Source of the DNA: Hyaloscypha bicolor E
Lineage: Eukaryota > Ascomycota > Leotiomycetes > Helotiales > Hyaloscyphaceae
Direction of reading: 5' to 3'
DNA: 64,000 nt
NCBI RefSeq assembly: GCF_002865645.1
Contig: NW_020194626.1
Span: 186,001 to 250,000 of the forward strand
Part shown: piece by piece, positions 35,617-45,854 of the stretch
Numbering within the stretch: position 1 is the first letter of the stretch
How the letters are laid out: the number at the start of each line of letters is the position of its first letter
The notes under the pieces: generated by a model
Seen by the model: the letters and a program-made list of their open reading frames with translations, nothing else
What the model was told of the DNA's origin: nothing
The model's database searches: none
Translations under genes and position numbers: made by a program

Positions 35617-36295
35617 GGACAGATCCGTCAAGGAGGATTCCGGCCGTGGCGCCGTTCTCTTAACCCACACATTTGGCAATCCATCAAGCGGCGATGGGAC
35701 AGGCCTCAGTAAAGCAGCACGAGAAGAGTGAGATGCCATATTTAGATGGGTGGCACGGGTTTCATCATGATTCCATCCATCATGTGCGCCGTCGGCAATA
35801 TTTCCGTCCAGAGTTTTGGGGGCTGGATGTGACTGACAGGGGTGGACTCAGCGTGAGGGCAGTATGAGAAAATGAACAAGTCGTCCAATTCTACAAAAGC
35901 ATCGAGATCGAGATCGCTGATTTCTTGACTTTCAAGACTTGTATTTCAACATTGCTGCAATCATCTAGGTTTTGTTTCTCCGTGTGACTGACCGCTATCA
36001 ACCGCACAGCACCACAAAATACATGAAGCAACCCTGACTTTCAACCAACTTGCAAATACGAACTCAGCACCCAAAGGCGCCACTTCAGGGATGTTTATCC
36101 AAACGAAACACCAACAATATCTTTGGGACGAAACCGGCCCCGCGCAAGCTCCTGGCCTCCTCGGGGGCCAAGTTCGAGTGGATGTGCAAAACTGGCGGCG
36201 CTTAAGCAGCCACCACATCGTCCGATTATCATCGCTACACGGAACAAACAACGTGTGAGGTTGTGCGGCCGCTCCCTGAATGTATATCATAGATC
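35617..36295. other. Convergent intergenic region, no gene seen
   Basis: Lies between the 3' ends of prefoldin 1 and the DUF1772 gene. ORFs on both strands overlap each other and have no family resemblance. Confidence 0.5.
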
Positions 36296-36908
36296 TTATG
36301 CAAAAATAGCCGCCATTGATACAACGCCTCCCAACAGGGGCACAAGGCTTCGAATGCCGCTTAGTATTGACCACTTTCTCAACAAATCGATGACCTCCTT
36401 ATCATCCGCCGCAACAGCGCCTTTTGCACTAGCAGCTTGCTCCGCCTTCGCCATGAGTTTATTGTTCGTTGGCAACATGAAAATCATCGTGTAAGGGACC
36501 ATCCCAATTGCCAGAAGCGCCGCAGCGCTGTAGATCTGGAAGCTGTTCTTGGGCACGATGAGACTAAGCGCCGTTCCTGGCCGTACGGACCACGCAAGGT
36601 AGGCGAAACTGGCACTCGCTATTGCTGCAACGGAAGGGTTTTGAACTTTTCCATCATCGTATATGTACTTCCATTGTCGAACTAGATGCCCGGCTGGAAC
36701 GGAATCTTGCTTATGTGACCTGCTCAGGGCGGGAACTGAGATGAGAGACAGCGCTTCAATGTTTCCTGTGACTCAGAAAAATCAGCAAGGTGATCTACTA
36801 TCCCGAATCAAAGCACGTCAGAGACTGGAATGTGGACGCACCAGAAAGCCATATCGCACCTCCAAGGCCCAAAACTTGAGCAGTTCTGAACGAGGTTGAG
36901 AGAGACAT
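36296..36908 (-). CDS. DUF1772 (anthrone oxygenase-like) membrane protein
   Basis: Two exons, 36908-36842 and 36765-36296, give 178 residues. The start MSLSTSFRTAQVLGLGGA leads into the first helix, then GNIEALSLISVPAL and LVRQWKYIYDDGK, a motif typical of DUF1772. Three more hydrophobic segments follow (VAAIASASFAYLAW, IYSAAALLAIGMVPYTMIF, LVPLLGGVVSMAAIFA), with the PTNNKL motif after the third. Relatives include small integral membrane proteins; a few act as anthrone oxidases in polyketide clusters. No polyketide synthase lies in this window, so a biosynthetic role is not supported. Confidence 0.85.
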
Positions 36909-37716
36909 AATGTCAAACGTTTAGCAAATCAATCTGTGAAGATGAGAGTGAAGAATAGAATTCAGAGAACGACTGAGAACGAGTGAGGTCGAAAGAGAGC
37001 TCTACTTATCATGTCGAGGTGGGCTTGCCCTCTGACCAGCCGGGCTCCGACCCGCCAAACAATGTCTAGAAGTCTTCCTAAAGCTACGCTACGATCCATG
37101 TACGTACAGCTGATATCGGCCGTCAACGACAGGCCGATCTTCATTCGCGGACATTCGGACTCCTCAAAGGTTCCGACCCATGCCAGAAGCGAGATGGCTC
37201 AAACTTTTTACGTTCTCGGCTTGTCACCTTATGTCGAAACTGAAAAGTCCATCTCACCGTCTCGCGGAGGATGTGAAGGAAATGTTTCTGTCTATTGAGG
37301 TACAGCACCATTGTACAGCGACAATTTTCACGGGAATACTGGAACCCGTACGGAGTGTCACTCAGCTCCTCAGCTCCACTGTCAAGCAACCCCTTTAAAC
37401 TTCAACTTACTCTGCAAGTGCAAGGCTGGCTATTTACCCCGCAGACGGACTGGAAATCCTCAAACAAGGGATGAGGTTATGGCTCCCTTGTCAGCCTCCT
37501 TCCATAATTGAGCCCCCGAGTTATGTTCGGGTTGGCTATCGTAGCACACTCGGACTTCCGGAGAGGTGATATGCGCAGGCGAGTGCTCTCAATGGCCGGG
37601 TTGTCGGCTTGCTTCCTCCTCCGTTCTGCCCAATATATATATCTAGTACAGGGCTGATGAAGAGAAGTATTCTCATCTCGTCCTCTCCAGTTTCTCAATT
37701 GTGCAGTTCATTCAAA
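36909..37716. promoter_or_regulatory. Divergent intergenic region, DUF1772 gene and MCR1
   Basis: No gene was found between the two divergent start codons (808 bp). A TATATATATC stretch at about 37634-37643, some 75 bp before the MCR1 ATG, is a candidate TATA element. Other promoter content is inferred. Confidence 0.45.
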
Positions 37717-38708
37717 ATGTCGACTCATTACCTTTGGAGATCTAGACCACAAAAGGCTATCCTGACACTCGCCCTCTCAGGAGTTGGGTCATGGGCCGTC
37801 ACCTCTTATTTCACCAGGAATGCTTTCGCCGATGATGGCGAACCAGCGACCGCCTTCCCAAGCAAACTTGGGACTTCCTTGCGCCTGGAAAGTTCAGAAA
37901 GTGTCAATCACAACACCAAACGTCTACGCTTCGAATTTCCAAATCCAACTGCCCGTAGCGGGCTGACTTTGACATGTACGTTTCCTTTCCCAGATATTGC
38001 TAGCATCTAGATGCTAATCATGAACAGCGACTGTCTTCATAGCAGCCTGGCCGAAGGGTAGATGGTTTCCTGTTATCCGACCTTACACTCCTGTGAGTTC
38101 TCTAAGTATTTCTCCTCCAACAATTTTCACAAGCAAGCTTTCTAAAACCGATGCCAGATCAGCGCGGGTCCATTGACCTCATGGTCAAGAAATATCCCAA
38201 CGGCAAAGCAAGCACATACCTCCACTCCCTGACACCAGGAGACTCTCTCTATTTTCTCACACCAGTCTCACTTGGCTACCGATGGACACCTAACCAATAC
38301 CCACACATCATCCTGATCGCCGGAGGCGCTGGAATTACACCCATCTATCAACTCGCCCAAGGGATCCTCAACAATCCGGAAGATAAGACCACGATTACCC
38401 TGGTGTTTGGCGTCAACAGCGACGCAGACGTTCTCCTGCGCAAGGAGTTCAAGGATTTCGAGCAGCGTTTTTCGGGTCGATTTAAGGCCGTCTACACAGT
38501 CAGTAATCCTACGGACGGCTCGCCGTTCCAGAAAGGATACGTCACGAAAGAGCTATTAGAAGAAATTGGAGTTAGAGGAGAGAAGAAAGATACGAAAGTT
38601 TTTGTCTGTGGGCCGCCAGCAATGGAGAAAGCTCTTGTTGGCGCGAGAAAGCAGGGTGGGGTTTTAGAGCAGCTTGGGTACAGGAAAGATCAGATTCATG
38701 TCTTTTAG
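37717..38708 (+). CDS. MCR1: NADH-cytochrome b5 reductase, mitochondrial type
   Basis: Three exons, 37717-37975, 38028-38105 and 38158-38708, give 295 residues. The N-terminus has a basic start and one membrane segment (AILTLALSGVGSWAVTSYF). The FAD-binding motif RPYTPVS and the downstream GSIDLMVKKYPNG match cytochrome b5 reductase. The NADH site has LIAGGAGITPIYQLAQGI and VFVCGPPAMEKAL, and the end is the usual VF. The protein passes electrons from NADH to cytochrome b5 or other acceptors at the outer membrane/intermembrane space. The second intron must use GTATTT at 38106. The better-looking GTGAGT 13 bp upstream would shift the frame. Confidence 0.93.
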
Positions 38709-39086
38709 ATGATAGATTAGTAAAAGTGGAATGGACTTAGTGTATAATTTTATTTCGGATGCGAAAACCCATTCGAGGTCGTAAATGTACGGCTTGTCGA
38801 TCGATCACGTAAAGATCCAACCTCCGAACCCCCTGCCCAACCACACCCCAATTCAACTGTATCTTTGGTAGACCGAGGAAGGGTGCAACCACACCACACA
38901 CCATCAAATTTCATCCGATTTCAAAGTGCAGACAAATTTCGCAACCTTCAGTGGATACAAATAGCATCAAAAATTTGCTCTTGTCTTCAAGATCTTGAAA
39001 TATTCCATCCAAGCAGAACAGTACGTAATCTCGCCACACTATGAGCGGCGGGTTCCCAGCCTAAGAGCTCTCTTCCCGGTGTGTAA

Positions 39087-39212
39087 CTCTCCCCCCCCCT
39101 AATTAAATGTAACAGTGGGTCCCCGCAAAACCAGCCTGGCACGGTCCAGTTGCCATACCAAAAAACCCCTGCACTTGGACCCACTGTTACATTTATTTAG
39201 GGGGGGGGAGAG
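39087..39212. mobile_element. Short inverted-repeat element (MITE), 126 bp
   Basis: Arms 39087-39122 and 39177-39212 are reverse complements with one mismatch over 36 bp. They begin CTCT, then nine C, then TAAATGTAACAGTGGGTCC-like sequence (written here with the right-arm version). The 54-bp centre is unpaired. Flanking TA dinucleotides at 39084-39085 and 39216-39217 could be a Tc1/mariner-type target duplication, if the ends are two or three bases further out. The class is therefore tentative, but the foldback structure is certain. Confidence 0.8.
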
Positions 39213-39867
39213 AACTACTGACTGCACAAACCAGGGCAGCGAGATCCAGAGCCAAAAGTCCCGCATCCAATAATCCATCCGTAGTTCGGGACGGCTGGAC
39301 GCCTTTACGAGGATACGTTAAGCTGAGTCCCTGCTGCAGCAATTTGCTGCAACCACCACAGGTTCAAGCCCCTCCAAAGGCTCGACTTCCCCACCCTGTC
39401 AGCGGTGAGCCAAGGCGAGAGGCTGGACTTCCCGTTAGGGCTGGGTTGGCTGGGGGCTGGTGGGCTGGCGCGCTGGAACTGAAGCTTACTCCGCATGCTG
39501 GCAATAATCGCGTTTGGGGGCCAATTCGAGCATGGCGCACACAGCCTGCTAGGGCGGCACCAGCCAAGAACAAGCTGTCTCGACTCTCGATTCTCGTTGG
39601 GCTTCAAACTCCAACACCCCCCTTCCCCTGGCTGCGCCGGTCAAGCTTGGGTCAAGTGCACCTCGCTCACTCCCATAGGCACAGCTGGCTACTGGTACAA
39701 GGAAAATGCGGCAGCTTCTGGACGGGGCCCACGGCGCCTTCACAGGGTGGGAAAGCCGTCCAGTGAGAAGTCTCGCCTGAAATCAGCCCCATGCCCACTC
39801 CTGCTGACACCCACCGACATTTGCTGTCTCTCATTTCCTTCGCGCACTCTCCCGCACAAAGCTGCTT

Positions 39868-39892
39868 TGCCCTCCCTCCCTCCCTCCCTCCA
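39868..39892. repeat. (CCTC)n microsatellite
   Basis: Five to six near-perfect CCCT units lie in a C/T-rich leader about 320 bp upstream of the coiled-coil gene start. Confidence 0.85.
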
Positions 39893-40213
39893 TCCTTACA
39901 AAGCAGGCCCCCTCCAGTGCTGCCGGTCTCCACTTGCTTCTCATCCTCACTCACTCGTGTCCTGCGCTCTTCGAAAATCTCATCCTTTCGAGCTCACAAA
40001 TACTTGTCGCATTCGTACCCTCGAGGAGGATAAAGAAAGATTCCGCCCTATCGGCTATCGTGATCAGCGCCGCGTCGGTCCCAGCCATCGAGAGACTGCG
40101 GGGTCCCGTCACGCCCGACAGCAGTGTGAGTGCACAGCCTTGATTCCCAACAACTCGGCCTCGGAACTCTCATAGCCTTGCGCAAAATCAAGACTTCTTG
40201 AAGCCTCGCCAAG

Positions 40214-41545
40214 ATGAGCGTTTACTACGACGAAGACGATGAGCTCGATATCCGAGTGCGTCGTGGACGTTCCCCCGCACCCGTCGTCTACCCCGAGCAT
40301 CGCTACAGGCCTGCCCCTCGTCCTTACTATGAGGCCGGTGCGAGCAGCTACCTGGGGCCTGCTGCGAGTGGTGTCGGTGTGCATCGATCCAGATCCCATG
40401 GCCGTCGATCCCCTCCTTCTCCTTCTCCTCAACCGCCACCAGTCATCATCAACAATACGAGAATCTATAATGACTATGAGGATGATGACTACCTTGCGCT
40501 CGCACCGCGCCCAAACCGCGACCGATCGAGCTCCCGACACCGCCCATCTTCGTTCGTGAGTCGAGACTCGAGGGATGACTATGAGCTCGACAGAACTCGA
40601 CGAGAGCTAGAGGCGTCCCAGCGAGCTCATACCCGCGAGGAGTTTGAGTTGGAGCGACAACGCAGGGAGCTTGAGGCGTACCAGCGAGCTCATACCCGCG
40701 AGGAGTTTGAGTTGGAGCGACAACGCAGGGAGATTGAGGCGTACAGAATTAAGGAGGTGAGATCCCGAGAGGAGCACGAGCTGGAGAAGGCTCGGAAGGA
40801 ACTTGAGAAATATAAGATCCACTCCTCGAAAGAGGATTATGAACTGGAGAGGACTAAGAAGGAGTTGGAGGCCTACAAGCTCGAGAAGGAACGCGAGGCG
40901 GAGGAGAAGCGTATCAAGAAGGAGATGGAGCTGAAGAGGCTGGTTGAAGAGAAGAAAGCCGACGACGAAAAGGAACGCCTGAAGAAAGAATCCGAGAAGG
41001 CGATCGCTAAGTATAAGCAAGAGGAAGCCGAGAAAGCGGCGAAGGAGAAGAAAGAGAAGGAAGAGAGGGAGAAGGAGTACGCACACCGTCTCGAGGATGA
41101 TCTGCGCAAATCTGGTATGAGCGAACAGCAAATTTCTGTTGTGCTTAAGAAGGACAAGGGAGTCGATCCAAACCGTCCCACGTATACCAGAATGTCCCGC
41201 AAGCATCTTTCCATCGAAACTCTGAACAGATACAGGATCGATTATGAATGGGACCAGGTAAGAACAATTCCAAGGAGGATGCGAGTGGGGTCTGACAGAA
41301 CGACACAGGATCCCGACTATGTCCTGATCAAACGATGGGTTCCAGAGTACGAGCAAGATTTCCTGTGGGCCCACACGAAACAAATCAGAGAGCGCCGACG
41401 GCCTGTTATGTTGGCTATTGAGGACGGCCATAAGCACCACCACCATTCCGAGGAGTCCGAATTTGCGATAGTGCGCAAGAAGAAGCATGAGAGAAGACCA
41501 TCTCCATCTCCGTTGTTGACCTTCTTGGCTGGGGGAAAGCGATAA
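40214..41545 (+). CDS. Coiled-coil protein with 21-residue repeats and conserved C-terminal block
   Basis: The start is MSVYYDEDDELDIRVRRG, followed by a Pro/Arg/Ser-rich region to about residue 110, then a highly charged helix from about 120 to 300 (ELERQRRELEAYQRAHTREE and Lys/Glu-rich repeats). The block RKHLSIETLNRYRIDYEWD and DPDYVLIKRWVPEYEQDFLW is conserved in filamentous ascomycetes of this type as far as I recall; its function is unknown. Between those two pieces lies 51 bp (about 41258-41308) with GTAAGA and ACACAG ends and a CTGAC branch. This is probably an intron although the frame stays open, so the protein is 426 residues spliced or 443 read through. The tail has a His cluster and basic residues. 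Confidence 0.82.
   Translation: MSVYYDEDDELDIRVRRGRSPAPVVYPEHRYRPAPRPYYEAGASSYLGPAASGVGVHRSRSHGRRSPPSPSPQPPPVIINNTRIYNDYEDDDYLALAPRPNRDRSSSRHRPSSFVSRDSRDDYELDRTRRELEASQRAHTREEFELERQRRELEAYQRAHTREEFELERQRREIEAYRIKEVRSREEHELEKARKELEKYKIHSSKEDYELERTKKELEAYKLEKEREAEEKRIKKEMELKRLVEEKKADDEKERLKKESEKAIAKYKQEEAEKAAKEKKEKEEREKEYAHRLEDDLRKSGMSEQQISVVLKKDKGVDPNRPTYTRMSRKHLSIETLNRYRIDYEWDQVRTIPRRMRVGSDRTTQDPDYVLIKRWVPEYEQDFLWAHTKQIRERRRPVMLAIEDGHKHHHHSEESEFAIVRKKKHERRPSPSPLLTFLAGGKR
40604..40729 (+). repeat. Two tandem 63-bp coding repeats
   Basis: Units 40604-40666 and 40667-40729 differ at only a few positions and each encodes 21 residues (core QRAHTREEFELERQRR). A third, diverged unit follows. The register is kept in the coiled coil. 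Confidence 0.9.
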
Positions 41546-41826
41546 ACGATATAAAATATTGATGAAATTTGAAACATTGGAGGAGTCTTGAATTTAGCTG
41601 GAGTTTTGCTTTGGGGACCTACATCTCGCATGTCATTTAACGACCTTCAAATACCCACTCAATATAAAATATGATGGCCAACGACAAACCTCTGAAGGAT
41701 GAGAAGAATGTGCAAGAATGCCGAGAGAAAGTGATTCTTGGTCCTAACCCTTCCCTGTAAGGTTTGTGGGATTCTTCTGCTTGGTAGAGTGGTATCTTCG
41801 CGTTTCATTGATACAAAGTGATGATG

Positions 41827-42849
41827 TTACAATGCACCTTCGCCATGCGTGTGCTTCCACGCTAGCTCAGCACGTCTAATGAGCTCTTCATATACCGTCC
41901 AAGCCAAGGCTGAGCTGATAGCCTTGCGACCCATTCTTAACCCCAAGCCATCGAAGAGAGCCTTGAAGCCGTCTTCGCGTATTATCCTTTTTCCCGCATG
42001 TAACATATTGTGGTATTTCTTCGGCTCCAGTTGTATTCTCGTTTTGATAGCATCGAATGGGTTCGTAATGGCTGTGGCAAGGCCGGCAGCCAACACGCCA
42101 GAGCCGAAGTTGATAGATGCCGAGGTAGATCCTTTCATGCTGGCTGCCAGTTCTCCATGGACGGGCACTTTCTGGGCCAACAAACTCAGCCTCTTCTTCG
42201 ATTGCTCGTAGAACAGAACGTAAAGTCCCGCGTACGGCGCGTCCCTTATGGCGGTAGCTCCAAATCCAGAGAAGAATCCTCTCAGGCCCTCGGTCCTCAC
42301 AATGTCTCTGCCAGCACCGAGAATCGACTTATATGAGTAGAGATTTGACTCGTATCGAACCTTAATGATCGTCATGGGCATCAGTATGAGTCCTGCCCCG
42401 GCCCTGGCTATGGCGCCTGTTGTCAGGTTTGCAAGATTCGAGAGCTTAGGGAGAGCGGAGGAGTGGCTTGGAACGCCATTTTTGTCGGTAGCCCCGAGAG
42501 TGCGGAGGATATTCGAGCGGGCGACATTCTGTCGTAGAGCGTTCAAGGTCGTAAAGTAGATCGCAGAGCCAAATCCGGTCCGTAGAGCGGATGGCAGTGT
42601 GCCGCGCCAGAAAGAGAGGATGGAGGTGGAGGACTTCGAGATTTCGCGGATCGAGGCTAGCAGCGAGCTGTGTCCGGACTGCTGAACTCTTGTTTTGAGG
42701 AGGTCGGCAGGTTGGAGAAGCACCGCGGAAAGTACGCCAGATCCAAGTCCAGCAACGAAGTGGAAGGCTTCCAAAAATTAACGTTGTTAAATAGCTGGGC
42801 TGAAGCACTTACAACTCGACGATTTTCCGGACTTGCCGCCATTTGACAT
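41827..42849 (-). CDS. HEM25: Mitochondrial glycine carrier (SLC25A38/Hem25)
   Basis: Two exons, 42849-42813 and 42767-41827, give 325 residues. The first exon encodes [12 protein letters not shown] and splices (T|GTAAGT) into [19 protein letters not shown]. Three mitochondrial-carrier repeats are present, with signatures [23 protein letters not shown] and [12 protein letters not shown], and six helices. The sequence [10 protein letters not shown] and [20 protein letters not shown] place it in the SLC25A38/Hem25 group. That group imports glycine into mitochondria for 5-aminolevulinate and heme synthesis. It is convergent with the coiled-coil gene, 281 bp apart. Confidence 0.93.
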
Positions 42850-43390
42850 TTCGTCTCCTGTCAGTGTAGCATTGTGTAAAGAGCTTTCGAAAGTCTCTTC
42901 CGAGGCTAGTTCTGACTCGTTGTCTGTTAGAGAGTATGTGGTGGAAGTTGTTGAGGAACGGAGAAAAAGTTTCCAGTGAAACCGAGCAGAGGACCGACGT
43001 CATGGAGCTTCGGGGAGCTCGTCCTCAAAGCGCGTCTACTGTACCAATGCCCAGACATAGGACGACTAAAGGAGTCGCGCGAATTATTCATTGCTACTGA
43101 TATCACTAGTTGAGAAAAAGGTTAATTCTGTGAGGAGCCTCTTCGTATTGTCCCGTGTACGGATGAACAATTGGTTCGGGGCAGCAATCGAGGTCTTGTT
43201 TCTGAAACATCAAGCTTCCCTCTTCTATTCCTTGTCAGACATCATCGAGAATCGATCCGACTGCACCTTCACCATTCTCTCTACTCCTCATCTCCCATTG
43301 ACTCGGGGCTTTACTTTTCATCTCATTAAACTTTCCCCACGCCTCCCACTCTTGATTATTTCCTGCCAGACATCACAACAGCTTGCAATC
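42850..43390. promoter_or_regulatory. Shared divergent promoter of HEM25 and the NIT1-like gene
   Basis: A 540-bp gap between divergent start codons. It contains GACGTCAT at 42996-43003, a candidate ATF/CREB-type site, and C/T-rich sequence before the amidase ATG. Confidence 0.5.
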
Positions 43391-44451
43391 ATGGCAATAG
43401 CAGTAAGTTCGCTGCTTCTCAGGCCTTCAAGATTCGGACTGAGCATCTCTAGGCCATTGGCCAACTATGCTCAACAGCATCTGTGACCCACAACCTTTCA
43501 CTATGCCAGAAACTGGTCGAGAAAGCTGCAGCGGCTGGAGCAAAGGTATGCTCTTCTTATGATGGGCATCACCTTAATCTTACAAGTGCATAGGCATTAT
43601 TTCTCCCCGAGGCAACCGTAAGAAGCTCTTTTTCATTTTAAGTGGTCATCAAGTGACAATGTGCAGGACTACGTAGCTTCCAGCCCTCAGGAGTCAATCT
43701 CTCTAGCTCTTCCCATGGAGGAAAATCCCTTAGTTCTCGGACTCCAGTGGGAAGCAAAGAAAGCAAAGATGGCCATTAATGTTGGAATTCACGTACCAGC
43801 GAGTAACGGTAAGATACTGAACAGAAGCTGCTGGATCAATGAAGACGGATATATCGTGTCCTTTTATGATAAACTTCATCTGTTCGATTATGGTGCATTG
43901 AAAGAGAGCAACAGTGTCGAGGCTGGCAGGAAGATTATTCCCCCAATTGACACAGTTGTGGGGAGAGTGGGATTGACTATTTGTTTTGATGTGAGTACAT
44001 TGAGCGCTTCTTGGTATAAAGTGATCTTGACTGACAGCAACTAGCTCCGCTTCCCAGAAATCAGCTTGGCACTCAAACGTCAAAATGCCCAAATCATCAC
44101 TTATCCTTCAGCATTCACAGTCCCCACAGGCAGAGCTCACTGGGAAGTACTGTTAAGATCAAGAGCTATCGAGACCCAGGCATATGTTATTGCTGCGGCC
44201 CAAGTTGGAGCTCATAATGAGAAGAGGACGAGTTATGGGCATTCCATGGTGGTTGATCCTTGGGGCAAAGTGCTATTAGACATGGCAGGGGAGGGAACGG
44301 AGCCTGAGATTGGCCTGGTAGATATCGATTTAGAATACAGAGAGAAGATCAAGAGCCAGATGCCGTTGCTAAGGAGAACGTGGGTTTGCGGTCCAAATTC
44401 GAATGTAACTTAAGCTGACATGTTACCAGAGACGTATACCCTGAGATATGA
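43391..44451 (+). CDS. Deaminated glutathione amidase (NIT1-type nitrilase)
   Basis: Six exons: 43391-43402 (12 bp), 43453-43545, 43594-43617, 43667-43990, 44045-44379 and 44430-44451, giving 269 residues. The nitrilase catalytic triad is visible: Glu in ALFLPEAT, Lys in YDKLHLFD, Cys in GLTICFDLRFPE. The segments ESNSV, EVLLRSRAIETQAYVIAAAQ and KRTSYGHSMVVDPWGKVL match NIT1/yeast Nit2, which repairs deaminated glutathione. The last exon gives the usual end RRTDVYPEI. Without it the frame would run to an odd tail WVCGPNSNVT, so the GTGGGT donor at 44380 is favoured. Confidence 0.92.
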
Positions 44452-44760
44452 AGAAGTCCAAGCGTGCACGAGCTGTATCTATTTTCAGTCAGTCAGCCGA
44501 GCTTGTTCCTCAGATCCCAATTGAATGCAAAAGATTCATTCCATTATCTACCAGAAGTTCTACATAATCTCACAGTGGACATAAAAAGCAAGACGAAATG
44601 TGCAGTCCAAGTGGGACATTTAAGTTGCCACTCCTCCCCTTGTTCCCTCAGGTTCTTATACATTCAATAATACGTCGAAAGCATTGGAAGCTTTAGAATA
44701 TTCGAGTCCTCTCTGCTCAAAGTTCAGGTTATCGTCCAAAATCGACTCGGACAATGAAGA

Positions 44761-45530
44761 TTAGTGTCGTTTTTTATGTCCACCACGAGACAAGCTCCTT
44801 TTCTCTAGACCCTTGATGTCCTGATATTCTAAATAAATAAAAAATAGACAGATCTCAATTCTGTTTCCAAATATCTCCATAATCCTACTCAATCTTCGAG
44901 AGGTCGAAAGTGCGATGTCATTTCCTCCACTACCCTCTTCTTCGACTCTTCCAACGCGCCACGTCCCCTCCGCCAGCTCTGTAATGTCGCTAGCCCACAT
45001 GAAAGTTCTCCCGGACACCTGTTCCCTTTCAACCATAATCCGTATACCTTCAACACTATAAACGTCGGTCTCATAGTAAGTACTCAAACCGCTTCTGTTG
45101 CTGCTCGGTCTCTACAACGTAAGCCTTGCCATTAACGTAGCTGTCATGTGGTCCGTCAACTAGGACAGGATCTTGCCACCATGGCATGATTCTGTTGGAC
45201 CTTACTCTAGCTGGTTTGAGGTCTGGTGGTGCCGGAGGCTGAAACACCTGCAGGAGCAGTGGATGTGTAAGAGCGCCGTACAAGAAGAATGGCTTTGGCT
45301 CGTAGGTTCATTGACCGAGTGATGGTTTGCCATTTATCTCGAACTTCTGGAGCATCTCGAGCATAATATTCCGCTTGGTTTTTGGATGAGAGGGAGATTT
45401 ACCGGTAGTTGAGGTATATTCTGGCTTTTTGTCGTTGACGGTATTTAGGGTAGAAGAAGAACTTTGAGGTTGTCCATCGTGTTTAAGAGCATCGCAGCAA
45501 TTACGAAGTCGAAGTCAACAACGTCCTGGT
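44761..45530 (-). pseudogene. Gamma-glutamylcyclotransferase (AIG2-like) pseudogene
   Basis: Minus-strand text IMLEMLQKFEINGKPSLGQ meets TGA and continues in the same frame as TYEPKPFFLYGALTHPLLLQ, the typical substrate-loop start (FFLYGALT) of GGCT/AIG2-like proteins. RIMPWWQDPVLVDGPHDSYV and GKAYVVETEQQQKRFEY follow. The frame is then lost at a TACTTACT, where the family has KRxxYYETDVY. The other frame gives YYETDVYSVEGIRIMVE. Removing one TACT restores the frame, so a 4-bp tandem duplication is the likely break. A nonsense codon plus a frameshift make this a pseudogene. Upstream, EGNQDVVDFDFVIAAM in another frame suggests a further break. Confidence 0.7.
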
Positions 45531-45854
45531 TGCCCTCAACCAAACCTGACAGACTATGGGTCTCTAGTTGTGCATTTGTAGACCCATCATCAGGGCTCTA
45601 ATTGAATGACAAAACTGAATTCCATCATCTATCATAACCTCTACATATGCATTTTTTTCTCTCTCTCTAACGCCCTCGATGCAATGATTGATAGTTGATA
45701 TCATGCAAACGCCCGCATGTTGAACCTCTTTTGGGTATCCTCATCTCAAAATGTACAATCGAAAGCTCTACAATCTCGTCTCCTCATTGACCCGTGCCCA
45801 CCGTCCACACCCACTTCTTTATCCATTTCCAACCTCCTAACCCCCTGCCACACT
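45531..45854. other. Intergenic, no gene seen
   Basis: Contains a short CTCTCTCTCT run at about 45659-45668 and the OPI3 3' flank. No coding signal was found. Confidence 0.45.

Larger units (their letters stand above)
38709..40213. other. Long intergenic stretch with a MITE and a GC-rich promoter
   Basis: Holds the 126-bp inverted-repeat element at 39087-39212, and a CT-rich, (CCTC)n-bearing leader (39868-39892) upstream of the coiled-coil gene at 40214. A GGTTCAAGCCCC at about 39359 resembles a tRNA B box, but no cloverleaf fits. No gene was seen. Confidence 0.5.

Noticed and set aside
36296..36908. Polyketide cluster reading of the DUF1772 gene
   Set aside because: No polyketide synthase, cytochrome P450 or cluster regulator lies in the window.
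38093..38157. MCR1 intron starting at GTGAGT
   Set aside because: It leads to a wrong frame (ISAGPLTSW) and an early stop, while the GTATTT donor restores the enzyme.
40607..41488. 293-codon minus-strand ORF opposite the coiled-coil gene
   Set aside because: It is rich in Leu and Phe because it mirrors Lys/Glu-rich codons of the plus strand. It has no family resemblance and its end moves with the repeats.
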